Source of the DNA: Brevundimonas sp. UBA5866
Lineage (GTDB): Bacteria; Pseudomonadota; Alphaproteobacteria; Caulobacterales; Caulobacteraceae
Direction of reading: 5' to 3'
DNA: 49,408 nt
NCBI RefSeq assembly: GCF_002432125.1
Contig: NZ_DJFS01000067.1
Span: 1 to 49,408 of the forward strand
Shown one piece after another: positions 16,308 through 24,663 of the stretch. The notes under the pieces are model-generated. The model worked only from the letters and a program-made list of their open reading frames with translations, was not told where the DNA came from and did not search any database. Numbering within the stretch: the stretch's first letter is position 1; each line of letters begins with the position of its first letter. Made by a program: the position numbers and the translations under genes.

Positions 16308-19020
16308 CGGTTCCCGCCGTCAGCGAGGTCACGATGCGCTGCCACTCCCCATTGAACCGCACCTCTCCCGAAACGCTCTCATAGGCCTGGCGGCCCACTT
16401 CGCGCAGCGCATCGCGGGCCTTGGGATTTTCGATCAGGCGCTTGGCCTCGTTGGCAAAGGCCGCGGCACTCTCGAAGGTCGGGATACGCGATATCACATC
16501 GCTTTCCAGCCCCCGCATCGCCACAGGCGTCGCCACGAAAGCAGCCCTTTCCTGGAAGGTTTCCAGCGTCTTGATCGAGATACCCGTGCCACGGCGGTCC
16601 GGCAGAACCGAAACCTTGCTGAGAGCGCGGATGGTCGTCAGATCCTTGACGAAACCGGCATAGAAAACGCCCATCTCGCCTTCGAACCGCTCGTACATCT
16701 TGTCGCTGAGGCGTCCGGTAATCGCCAGCCTGTAGCCCTTCGGTTGCAAGAACGGCTTATAGACCTCGGCAATGAACCAGTGGGCCGACTCGACATTGGC
16801 CGGGTGGGAATCACCCGCCAGCAGCAGGTCGAACTGGTCGATGCCCTCGTACCAGACCCCCCACCCCTCGCTCGGGATCAGGTCGCTGATACGCTTCATG
16901 GCCGGATCGGGCTTGCGCAGCGGGATATAGGGTACCAGCAAGGTCGAAGCCTTGGCCGACAGGCTCAGAATGCGGTGTTCCTCCGGCGCGACATTGATCA
17001 CATGATCGAAGGTCGCAACCTCGGCCATCTCGTCCTTGAGCAAGGACGACAGAGCCGCCGGCATTTCATCACGGGCGTCGATCAAGGGCCATTTGGCCAT
17101 CTGGTACGACTGGATGTCGTGCGTCTCCAGGATCATTGGACCGCCGCAGTTACGCTTGGCCCACGCACTGTGGAAGACGTGGTTCACTACCGTCAGGTCC
17201 GCCTCGCGGCAGGCCTTGGCAAGGGCAGGCTCCACGATCTCGCCGGCGGCCACACGGGACAGGTGCTGGTGGAACGGCGTCATGGCCAGATAGTCGTCAC
17301 TGTCTTCCAGTGCTTCCATCCGATCCGGTGTCGTGAACATGATCCGCTGCACATTGCCGCGCGTGTAGACGGAGTTCTCGCGCAGGATCAGCCACAGGTA
17401 ATCCATATTCGCCATCGGCACGATCGGCTTGTCGAACATGAAGGTCTGGATGACGAAATAACCCGCGTTCACGAAGAAACGGATCTGCGCTTCCATCGCG
17501 AAGGAGCTGCCACAGCGCCCCCATGCGGGCATGACAACGACCACAACCTTGGGGTCCGCCTCGGCGACGATCGCGGGCGAGGTCTGGCCCGCGATGACGC
17601 GCTCGACCACATCAGTTGCAAAGCGACGGCGTGCCTCGGCCATGCGGCTGTCGGAGACTTCGCCTGCCTGGGGTGATGTGCGCTGTTTCCAGACGCTGTA
17701 GATCAGTCCCGGCAGTTCGGAGACGTCTTCGTAGATGGTGATGTCGGCATATTCGGCGGTGCGTGACATGGTGGTTTCGGCAGGAACCAGACACGGCACG
17801 CCAATGACCGAACAGTCGTGCAGCACCGCGCTCACCCGCTTGGCATAGTGCTCGGCCACATAGCTGAGAACCGCCAGATCGGCTTGGGCCATTGCGCGGA
17901 TGTAGTCGTCGTTGTCCTCGGTATCGACGAAGGTAACGTCATCCCCCAGCACCGCAGCGATATCACGCAGGGGACGGATGGCATTGTGGTGATAGATCAC
18001 GCGCAGGTCGAGCGACAGGCCCTGCCCCTTGAACAGCGACACGGCCGCCTTCAAGGCATCGCACGTTTCGGGCTTGATATCGACGGCCCGCACCACGACG
18101 CGGAAGGGGCGGTCCTTCAGGGACGGTCCCGAACGGTTGGCCCGCAGCTCGGCCTCGGCAGCTTCGCCACCGATCGCCTGCATCATCACCCCAAGGTTGG
18201 TCAGCCCTTCGAACAGACCGCAGGGCACACCGAAAAGCTCGCTGCACTCCTCCGCCAGTTCAGGACTGGTGGCCAGCAGATAGTTGTTCTTGAACGGCGA
18301 TCCCGTCCGGAGGCGCTGCGCCATGCTCCCGAAATGGGAGTAGGAATAATAGCGGTCCAGGAAGGTACGGGCGTCAGACGCCTCGGCACCGAAGTGGAAC
18401 AGGAAGTGGGCATCCGCCTCGACCACCCGTTCAATGCCCAGACGCAGGCGCGCCTCTGACAGGCTCTCCATCATGGCGGGCGTGACAGTGTGGAAGAAGA
18501 GGCGGTCACCGGCCCCCAGATCCAGTTCCTCGATCAGTTCGGCCAGTGCAAGACCATAGTCATCGCGGTTGAACGGCACCGGCACATTTTGCACTCGGCG
18601 CTGCTCGGATTCCTGTGCCACACGGGCGGCTTCGCGCTTGATGGCGCGCAGGCGGCGCTCGCCCAGTTCGACAGCGGCGCGGTCATTGCGGTCCCACGCC
18701 CGTTTGATGTCCTGCTCGGCACGGTTGATCTTGCGGGTATAGCGCAGAGCCAGAGCGCGCTCGGCCGCATTCTCGGGGCTCAGCTCGTGGCGCGAGACAA
18801 TCTTGTCGTGCTGGTAGAAACCATGCGTGAAGACACGATGCTCGATGATTTCGGGGTGCACTGCAGTAATGCTTGGCGAGGTACGCGCCGAAGCCAGATG
18901 GAACTCATAACCATTCGCCGCAGCCGATGCCGCGAACGCCACTGCGTACTGCCACTTGTCACCAGTGGTACCGTCAAAGCTGGGGTCCACCAGGACGAAA
19001 CGAGGTTTACGAGCAGCCAT
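16297..19020 (-). CDS. Large tandem glycosyltransferase (two GT-B domains)
   Basis: 907 aa, about twice a normal GT4 enzyme. The first half (to about residue 480) starts VLVDPSFDGTTGDKWQYAVAF, has a Lys/Arg/Glu-rich helical insert near residues 90-150, and ends with a GT-B donor-like region (DLAVLSYVAEHYAKRVSAVLHD...GVPCLVPAET). The second half restarts at VVVVVMPAWGRCGSSFAMEAQIRFF and ends with VSVLPDRRGTGISIKTLETFQERAAFVATP, matching the GTG.KIKT.E motif of the transferase at 27032-28153. Probably a bifunctional transferase adding two sugars, as seen in some capsule and O-antigen polymerising enzymes. Catalytic competence of the N-terminal half is uncertain. Confidence 0.78.
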   Translation of the reverse strand: MAARKPRFVLVDPSFDGTTGDKWQYAVAFAASAAANGYEFHLASARTSPSITAVHPEIIEHRVFTHGFYQHDKIVSRHELSPENAAERALALRYTRKINRAEQDIKRAWDRNDRAAVELGERRLRAIKREAARVAQESEQRRVQNVPVPFNRDDYGLALAELIEELDLGAGDRLFFHTVTPAMMESLSEARLRLGIERVVEADAHFLFHFGAEASDARTFLDRYYSYSHFGSMAQRLRTGSPFKNNYLLATSPELAEECSELFGVPCGLFEGLTNLGVMMQAIGGEAAEAELRANRSGPSLKDRPFRVVVRAVDIKPETCDALKAAVSLFKGQGLSLDLRVIYHHNAIRPLRDIAAVLGDDVTFVDTEDNDDYIRAMAQADLAVLSYVAEHYAKRVSAVLHDCSVIGVPCLVPAETTMSRTAEYADITIYEDVSELPGLIYSVWKQRTSPQAGEVSDSRMAEARRRFATDVVERVIAGQTSPAIVAEADPKVVVVVMPAWGRCGSSFAMEAQIRFFVNAGYFVIQTFMFDKPIVPMANMDYLWLILRENSVYTRGNVQRIMFTTPDRMEALEDSDDYLAMTPFHQHLSRVAAGEIVEPALAKACREADLTVVNHVFHSAWAKRNCGGPMILETHDIQSYQMAKWPLIDARDEMPAALSSLLKDEMAEVATFDHVINVAPEEHRILSLSAKASTLLVPYIPLRKPDPAMKRISDLIPSEGWGVWYEGIDQFDLLLAGDSHPANVESAHWFIAEVYKPFLQPKGYRLAITGRLSDKMYERFEGEMGVFYAGFVKDLTTIRALSKVSVLPDRRGTGISIKTLETFQERAAFVATPVAMRGLESDVISRIPTFESAAAFANEAKRLIENPKARDALREVGRQAYESVSGEVRFNGEWQRIVTSLTAGTDAG

Positions 19021-19022
19021 GA

Positions 19023-19844
19023 TCAGTTGTTGTCCTTGGCCCGAATATCGAAGCCGATAATTTTGAAGGGTTTCAACGCACGTTGCACCACGCGAAGTTC
19101 AACCTCGCGCTCTGCCAGCTCGATGGGCCAGTCAAAGACTACCGTCGCCGCATAGTCTCCTTCGGCGGTCGCGGCCAGTTGGGCCTCGCCAAAGGTCCTG
19201 TCCACCGAAGGGCAGAAAATATCGAAGCCCGCGTCCAGCCTGGACTTTGAGCGGTCATCCACGGCCTGCGCCCGAAGCGTCAGCGAATAACGCCCCGGCA
19301 GCAGCTTTTTGTAAGGGCCATACAGTGCCGTCTGCTGGCTGCCGCGATCCAGCTTCTGGACCAGAACGCCGTCGCCCTGTTCCTGCGCGATACCGCGACG
19401 GATTTTGAAGCCCTGAAGCGTCAGCGGGCCGCGTATGTCACCCGGCTCCAGATAGTCGCTCAGCACGGAAGGCAGCGGAATGTTGACGTAGCCGCCCTGT
19501 ACCTGAAGCGCCTTTTTAAAGCCGTCCAGGATGACATCATCGGCAGGTCCGTCCTGGGCGATATGGATGCCCACCGTTTCCACGCCCGCGGTCTGCGCCG
19601 ACAGTCGCGCATAGATGCGGTCGATGCGCGTCTCGTAATAATCGACGAGAGCCTGCTGGCGCACGGCGGCCATCTGCTGCTCGGCCTTCAGGACCGCAAA
19701 GTCCTGGGCCATCGCATCATAGGCGGCTTCCAGCTGACGGATGCGTCCATTGACATCCTTGGGCTTACGCGCAGCCAGTCTCTTGCGGACAAAGTTGACG
19801 ACCTTGTTCCTGAAACGCGCGATTTTGCGCTTTGCCGCCTTCAT
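19023..19844 (-). CDS. Unrecognised protein: basic N-terminus, coiled coil and beta-sandwich
   Basis: 273 aa. The first ~30 residues are very basic (AAKRKIARFRNKVVNFVRKRL), and a coiled coil spans about residues 32-85 (RIRQLEAAYDAMAQDFAVL, then RQQALVDYYETRIDRIYARL). The C-terminal ~150 residues look all-beta, with YGPYKKLLPGRYSLTLRAQ, like the end of the protein at 14777-15622. No signal peptide or enzyme motif. It sits 2 bases before the tandem glycosyltransferase and overlaps the upstream GT4 by 4 bases, so the three are one operon. I suggest a non-catalytic scaffold or glycan-binding role; this is inference. Confidence 0.65.
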   Translation of the reverse strand: MKAAKRKIARFRNKVVNFVRKRLAARKPKDVNGRIRQLEAAYDAMAQDFAVLKAEQQMAAVRQQALVDYYETRIDRIYARLSAQTAGVETVGIHIAQDGPADDVILDGFKKALQVQGGYVNIPLPSVLSDYLEPGDIRGPLTLQGFKIRRGIAQEQGDGVLVQKLDRGSQQTALYGPYKKLLPGRYSLTLRAQAVDDRSKSRLDAGFDIFCPSVDRTFGEAQLAATAEGDYAATVVFDWPIELAEREVELRVVQRALKPFKIIGFDIRAKDNN

Positions 19845-21085
19845 AGTGTCTCCTGAAATTCAGCACGCACCAGTCGCGCAACTAGGGTTTCAATCGGGGC
19901 TACAGTCGAAGCGACAGTATCTAATGCTTGTGCCGGTTCGCGTATGGCATCCACCACCGCATCGGCGATATCCCATATCTCATATGGCTCTGACACATTG
20001 ATGAAACGCCATATTCCCGTAGCCTCACGAAATGCCTGGTACCGGCTGGCGACTACGCGGATATTGTGTGTCTGCGCCGAAACAAGCGTGCCGCTCGTCT
20101 CGCCGCATGACGGATACCTTAGGTTGAACACCAGATCCGATTCGCGAATATAGCGCGCAAACTCTTCCTGAGGGGGATAGTCCACAAACTCGACATGGTC
20201 CCTGAGCCCCAGACGCATGGCCATATCAACGACATCATAGTCCGGGACAGGCGGACGTTTGCCGACAATGCGCAGCCTGACCCGCGCACGTTCGGAAGGT
20301 TTCAGGCGATCCAGGGCCAGGGCGACGCCCTTGATCACACTCGCCACCCGTTTGGGCGGCGTGACCCAGCCGAAAACACCGATGTTGAAATGATCGTCCC
20401 GGCGCGGTGCCGATACCGCCTCGCCTGCCTCTTCTTTTTCACGCGGGTGCGCGCAGACACGGATGGCGGCGCAGCGCATGCCGGTGAAATCATTCTCGTA
20501 AAGGACGCGGTTGGCACCGAAAACACTGTGGGTCCAGATTTCATCCGAACGCGAAAGGGCATTGCCCATACAGTGAACACCGAAGGATATCGCATCCGGC
20601 AGCCAGCCATTGGCATAGCCGCGCAGCAGCCCCGGTGCCAATGTCCCCAGTTGGCTGGTCATGATGTCCGAAACCCTGTCCAGCGCGAACTCTGGCTCGC
20701 CCGTGCGCATCATGTGCTCGTGAACCATGAACATCGACGGATCATGCAGAACCGAGACTACCCGCCCTTTCGCCTGTTGCGACTGGCGAGCCAGCATACG
20801 GTGCGCAAAAACGTGTTTGTCGTTGTTCGCCAGAAAATAGACGCGTGTCGTATCTCCCGGCGGATCGACCTCGACTTCGCGCCAGTCCACGACGGGTACC
20901 CCGTGCAGATGCATGGGGAAATCCCCCTTTAAACCGTCACGCATCCAGGCATCGGAATCCGTGACGATGCGAACCTGCGCCAGATCCAGCACGGCGCGGT
21001 CAAGGTTCCGGACTAAAAGGTCGAAGTAGGACGCCGTCCCCGTAATGATTGGGGGTATAGGAGTCACGAATTCAAGTGCGGGCAT
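19841..21085 (-). CDS. Family 4-like glycosyltransferase
   Basis: GT-B transferase, 414 aa, heading the minus-strand glycan operon. It starts LEFVTPIPPIITGTASYFDLLV, the N-terminal glycine-loop pattern of GT4 enzymes from O-antigen and capsule loci. The donor side has IGVFGWVTPPKRVASVIKGVALAL and a NLRYPSCGETSGTLVSAQ block in the place of the usual EX7E segment. A paralogue with NLRFPSVGESSGSLARAL lies at 25851-27035. The start is divergent from the methyltransferase gene with 147 bases between. The sugar and linkage cannot be read from sequence. Confidence 0.82.
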   Translation of the reverse strand: MPALEFVTPIPPIITGTASYFDLLVRNLDRAVLDLAQVRIVTDSDAWMRDGLKGDFPMHLHGVPVVDWREVEVDPPGDTTRVYFLANNDKHVFAHRMLARQSQQAKGRVVSVLHDPSMFMVHEHMMRTGEPEFALDRVSDIMTSQLGTLAPGLLRGYANGWLPDAISFGVHCMGNALSRSDEIWTHSVFGANRVLYENDFTGMRCAAIRVCAHPREKEEAGEAVSAPRRDDHFNIGVFGWVTPPKRVASVIKGVALALDRLKPSERARVRLRIVGKRPPVPDYDVVDMAMRLGLRDHVEFVDYPPQEEFARYIRESDLVFNLRYPSCGETSGTLVSAQTHNIRVVASRYQAFREATGIWRFINVSEPYEIWDIADAVVDAIREPAQALDTVASTVAPIETLVARLVRAEFQETL

Positions 21086-21232
21086 CCGTCATCCATAGGA
21101 TATGGCGTCGTCGCGAGGAAGAACACTTGATCTCGCCGAGACGTTCTATAGACCATGATTAATATTGGACGATATTAGAAATCGCGGACCATCCACGAAT
21201 CACTGCGATGTCCGACTTAGGGAAATAATAAT
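21086..21232. promoter_or_regulatory. Divergent promoter region of two capsule operons
   Basis: The 147-base spacer is clearly more AT-rich than its surroundings, especially 21140-21230 (TTAATATTGG, GATATTAGAAAT, GGGAAATAATAAT). It must carry the promoters of the leftward glycosyltransferase operon and the rightward methyltransferase-wcbI-hddA-hddC operon. GGGA in the last 15 bases is the probable ribosome site of the methyltransferase. I see no clear operator. Confidence 0.5.
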
Positions 21233-21844
21233 ATGTTACCTACCGTAGATAGTGTTTTTTCTCCCCTGCCTACAGACGCCGATGAGGCCCGTCTTCTCCG
21301 CCTCCGCTGTGACAGCCAGTCCCTGCACTTCTATGGTGATATCTCGCGATTCATTTCTCAGCGCGTGAAGGGTTTCCAGACCCTCAGCCTGCTGGATGTC
21401 GGCGGCCGCACCGGCATCGGAACGGCCCTACTGCGCCTGCTTCACCACCCGCTGGCCTTCACCACCCTGAAGTTCGATCCGGTCACCAGCCTTGATCTGG
21501 ACCCCGATCTGCCGCGCATCGCAGGCCAAGAGTTCAAGGACATCTCTGCAGTCCAGATGAATATCTTCGATCTGGAACCCAAGAGCCACGACATCGTTGT
21601 TTGCAGCCATACGATCGAGCACGTTCCGGACATGGAGGGCTTTATCGCCCAACTGGAACGGATCGCGCGTAAGTATGTGGTTCTCGCCTGCCCTATTGAT
21701 GAAAATGTCCCGCTCAGCGATGGTCACCTGCGCACCATCACCCGTGAGCATCTGGCCTCCCTCGGCTACGCAGACATTGAAGTCTACGATTCCTTCCACT
21801 TCCATAACGGCCTGGCTGGCATTGCCATGAAGGCCGTCGGCTAA
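21233..21844 (+). CDS. Class I SAM-dependent methyltransferase
   Basis: 203-aa Rossmann-fold methyltransferase. Motif I is LLDVGGRTGIG (residues 53-63), and the post-motif region VVCSHTIEHVPDMEGFI is the familiar SHxIEHV block of methyltransferase type 11/12 proteins. The likely acceptor is a sugar of the surface polysaccharide, judged by its place at the head of the wcbI-heptose operon; it could also methylate a precursor or lipid. Spacing to wcbI is 5 bases. Confidence 0.85.
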   Translation: MLPTVDSVFSPLPTDADEARLLRLRCDSQSLHFYGDISRFISQRVKGFQTLSLLDVGGRTGIGTALLRLLHHPLAFTTLKFDPVTSLDLDPDLPRIAGQEFKDISAVQMNIFDLEPKSHDIVVCSHTIEHVPDMEGFIAQLERIARKYVVLACPIDENVPLSDGHLRTITREHLASLGYADIEVYDSFHFHNGLAGIAMKAVG

Positions 21845-21849
21845 CTGCT

Positions 21850-22749
21850 ATGAAGATTGTATTTATCGGCAACTGTCAGGCTCAGGCGCTCACCCAGATC
21901 ACGCATTTTCTGGGACTGGGCGCAGAGCTGGTTATCGTTCCGCCGGTGTTTGATCTCGGATCTTTCAACACACCCGAGATCAAAGAGAAAATCTATTCGG
22001 CAGACGTCGTCTTCTCCCAGCGTGTGAACGACGACTACCCTGCCGAATTCGTTCGTCCGTCCGTTCTGCGTCAGGAACTCGGCGACAAGGTCGTGATCTG
22101 GCCGAACATCTATTTTGACGGCTATTTCCCGGGCGTACGATATGTGTACGCCCAGAGCGGTGCCAAGCTGACCGGCCCGCTGTCGGACTATCACTTCCTG
22201 CAGATCCAGAAGTCCTATGCCGAAGGTGCATCCGTACAGGAAGCATGGGAAGCCTTTACCAGCCCCCGGGCTTCAGAGGTCCTTCCGGCCGATCCCATCG
22301 GCGACAGCATCGCCAACCTGCGCCACCGCGAGCAGGATGTTGATGTGAAGATGTCCGACTACATCGAAGCCAACGCCTTCCGCACCAAGATGTTCTATTC
22401 GATGAACCACCCCACGGACGAAGTTCTGCTGGAGGCACTTCGTCGGATGGTCGCCCACGCCGGTATCGATCTCAAGGTGCCCGACTACGATCCGTCGCTC
22501 TTTGACGGCTATCCCTATTCTCTGAACGAGATCGACCTGCCGATCCTGCCGTTCGTACAGACCCTGTATGACATGCCGGCGTCACCGATCGGCACCATCG
22601 TCGGTCGTGAGCTCGTGTTTGACGGCACCATTCACGGTGCCGGACCCGAGCCCCAAACCTTTACAGGCGTCGAACTGATCGAGGCCTTCTACAAGGTCTA
22701 CGAAAGCGCCGAAGCGGCCGATGCTGTCTTCCTTCAAGGATACGACTGA
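21850..22749 (+). CDS. wcbI: WcbI-type polysaccharide biosynthesis protein (putative acyltransferase)
   Basis: 299 aa. It opens with KIVFIGNCQAQALTQIT, the GNCQ block that defines the WcbI family (first described in Burkholderia capsule clusters), whose structure suggests CoA binding and a role in acetylating capsule. The middle carries VVIWPNIYFDGYFPG, also typical. The length is near that of the family. It is five bases after the methyltransferase and two before the heptose kinase. In Burkholderia the wcb locus likewise combines WcbI with heptose genes, which supports the call. Enzymatic function of the family is not fully proven. Confidence 0.83.
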   Translation: MKIVFIGNCQAQALTQITHFLGLGAELVIVPPVFDLGSFNTPEIKEKIYSADVVFSQRVNDDYPAEFVRPSVLRQELGDKVVIWPNIYFDGYFPGVRYVYAQSGAKLTGPLSDYHFLQIQKSYAEGASVQEAWEAFTSPRASEVLPADPIGDSIANLRHREQDVDVKMSDYIEANAFRTKMFYSMNHPTDEVLLEALRRMVAHAGIDLKVPDYDPSLFDGYPYSLNEIDLPILPFVQTLYDMPASPIGTIVGRELVFDGTIHGAGPEPQTFTGVELIEAFYKVYESAEAADAVFLQGYD

Positions 22750-22751
22750 CT

Positions 22752-23810
22752 GTGACTCCGACTGATCCGATCCGTCCGCGCGCCATCCGTGCACGTGCTC
22801 CGTTGCGTCTCGGCTTTGCCGGTGGCGGAACAGATCTGTCTCCCTTCTGCGATGACCACGGGGGCTTCGTCATGAACGCCACCGTGGCATTGTATGCCTA
22901 TGCCTATCTTGAACCGCGCACCGATGGCCGCGTTCATTTCGTGGCTTTGGAACACGACCAGTCTTTCGATCACGAGGCTGTCGCCGAACTGCCGCTGTCA
23001 GGTGCAGCCCTGCTTCATCGCGGCGTCTACAACCGCATTGTGCGCGACTTCAACAACGGCCAGCCGCTGGCCGTGACCGTGCGCACCTCGGTTGACGTTC
23101 CCAGCGGTTCGGGTATGGGCGGATCGTCCGCCCTGGTGGTGGCCCTGGTCGAAGCCTATCGCAACTATCTGCGCCTGCCGCTGGGTGAGTATGATGTCGC
23201 CCGTCTCGCCTTCTCGATCGAACGCGAGGACCTGCTGCTCGCTGGCGGCAAGCAGGACCAGTATGCGGCAGCCTTCGGCGGCTTCAACTTCATGGAATTC
23301 GGCGCCAAGGGTCACGCCATCATCAACCCCTTGCGCGTGCCCGAGCGGATGGTGAACGAGCTGGAGGCCTCTCTGGTGCTCTACTACACCGGACAGGCCC
23401 GTGAATCGGCCAACATCATCGAAACCCAGCAGAAGAACATCTCGGACAACAACAAGTCCTCGCTCGACGCCATGATGCGCCTCAAAGATGAGGCTGTGGC
23501 GATGAAGGAAGCTCTGCTGACCTGCAACATCAACGCTCTGGCCGAGACGCTGCGCCGCGGTTGGGAAGCCAAGAAGGCGACCTCTTCGGCCATCAGCAAC
23601 AGCGAGATCGAACGTATCCTCGAACTCTCGATGGAAGCCGGCGCGCTGGCAGGCAAGGTGTCCGGTGCAGGCGGTGGCGGCTTCCTGATGCTGGTGTGCC
23701 CGCCTCACCTTCGCCAGAAGCTGGTCGACGTGCTGGCCCGCCAACCCGGCAAGCTTTTGCCGTGCAAATTCACCCCCGAAGGTGCCATCTCCTGGCGCGC
23801 CCTGTCCTAG
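22752..23810 (+). CDS. hddA: D-glycero-alpha-D-manno-heptose 7-phosphate kinase (HddA/WcbL type)
   Basis: GHMP-family kinase that phosphorylates heptose-7-phosphate at C1 on the way to GDP-heptose for capsule or S-layer glycans. It starts with RARAPLRLGFAGGGTDLSPF, the hallmark of this GHMP subfamily. It has the ATP-binding VPSGSGMGGSSAL and the C-terminal GKVSGAGGGGFLM motif. At 352 aa it matches HddA/WcbL. GTG is the start codon, 2 bases after wcbI. The guanylyltransferase gene follows 11 bases later. A fucokinase-like relative is the main alternative. Confidence 0.85.
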   Translation: MTPTDPIRPRAIRARAPLRLGFAGGGTDLSPFCDDHGGFVMNATVALYAYAYLEPRTDGRVHFVALEHDQSFDHEAVAELPLSGAALLHRGVYNRIVRDFNNGQPLAVTVRTSVDVPSGSGMGGSSALVVALVEAYRNYLRLPLGEYDVARLAFSIEREDLLLAGGKQDQYAAAFGGFNFMEFGAKGHAIINPLRVPERMVNELEASLVLYYTGQARESANIIETQQKNISDNNKSSLDAMMRLKDEAVAMKEALLTCNINALAETLRRGWEAKKATSSAISNSEIERILELSMEAGALAGKVSGAGGGGFLMLVCPPHLRQKLVDVLARQPGKLLPCKFTPEGAISWRALS

Positions 23811-23821
23811 GCCACAGCTCC

Positions 23822-24532
23822 ATGAATGCCGTGCAAATTCGTCAGGCCGTCATCCTCTGTGGCGGCATCGGCTCGCGACTGGGCGAGCTGACCAAATCCA
23901 CGCCGAAACCCTTGCTGCCGGTTGCTGGCCGTCCGTTTCTGGCGTTTCTGCTGGATCGTCTGCGTGCCGAAGGACTGGACCGCTTTCTGCTTCTGGCCGC
24001 CTTCGAGAACGAGCAGATCAAGGCCTTTGCCCGGTCCTATATGCAGTCGCATCCGGGCACCACGATCGAGGTCGCTGTAGAGCCGGGCCGTGTCGGGACC
24101 GGCGGCGCGATCTGGCATGCCCGCGAGGCACTGGACGAGCGTTTCTATCTGCTGAACGGCGACTCGTGGCTAAACGCGCCGCTGCGTGACCTTGATGGCC
24201 TCATGACACCATCCGTCCTGGGCGTCCTGTCCCTTCGCCATGTCGATGACCGCACCCGCTACGGTGCCGTAGAGACAGACGGCGATACCGTTACCGTATT
24301 TGGCGGTTCTGGCTCTGCATCCGGCCCCGGATACATCAATGGCGGTGTCTATCTGTTCGACAGGTCGATCGTTGAATTCCTGCCCGAGGATGGGTCGCTC
24401 GAACAGATGACCTTGCCGCCACTGGCTCTTGAAGGTCAGCTACGCTGCGTGAAACGAGACTGTTACTTTATTGATATCGGAGTTATTGAAGACTTCGACC
24501 GCGCCCAGACAGAGCTTTTAGCCCAGATCTAA
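23822..24532 (+). CDS. hddC: Sugar-phosphate nucleotidyltransferase (HddC/WcbM type, GDP-heptose forming)
   Basis: 236 aa from ATG 23822. The open frame reaches back into hddA, but that part is out of register with any conserved start. AVILCGGIGSRLGELTKSTPKPLLPVAGRPF is the classic nucleotidyltransferase signature, followed by LLNGDSWLN with the metal-binding Asp. The end, YFIDIGVIEDFDRAQTEL, matches short HddC/GlmU-like enzymes. Beside hddA, the likely reaction is GTP plus heptose-1-phosphate to GDP-heptose. The partner enzymes GmhA and GmhB are not in the window. Confidence 0.83.
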   Translation: MNAVQIRQAVILCGGIGSRLGELTKSTPKPLLPVAGRPFLAFLLDRLRAEGLDRFLLLAAFENEQIKAFARSYMQSHPGTTIEVAVEPGRVGTGGAIWHAREALDERFYLLNGDSWLNAPLRDLDGLMTPSVLGVLSLRHVDDRTRYGAVETDGDTVTVFGGSGSASGPGYINGGVYLFDRSIVEFLPEDGSLEQMTLPPLALEGQLRCVKRDCYFIDIGVIEDFDRAQTELLAQI

Positions 24533-24564
24533 GAATGCGCTTTATTTGTATCCGTGTGACAAGC

Positions 24565-24591
24565 GGCCTGCGGTCACTATTTCCGCAGGCC
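24565..24591 (+). terminator. Hairpin after hddC (probable terminator or attenuator)
   Basis: GGCCTGCGG and CCGCAGGCC form a perfect 9-bp stem with a 9-base loop, starting 33 bases past the hddC stop. The downstream bases are AT-rich but lack a clean T run. It probably ends, or reduces, transcription before the epimerase gene at 24664. Confidence 0.55.
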
Positions 24592-24663
24592 TAATACTTA
24601 TAGTACTCTTTCGCCTAGCTACGGGCCATTCCAAGCCCGCCCCCATCTCTCAGCGAGGCTGCC

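Noticed and set aside
23561..23821. N-terminal extension of the hddC frame into hddA
   Set aside because: The extension is Arg/Gly-rich and out of frame with hddA; the nucleotidyltransferase signature starts just after ATG 23822.
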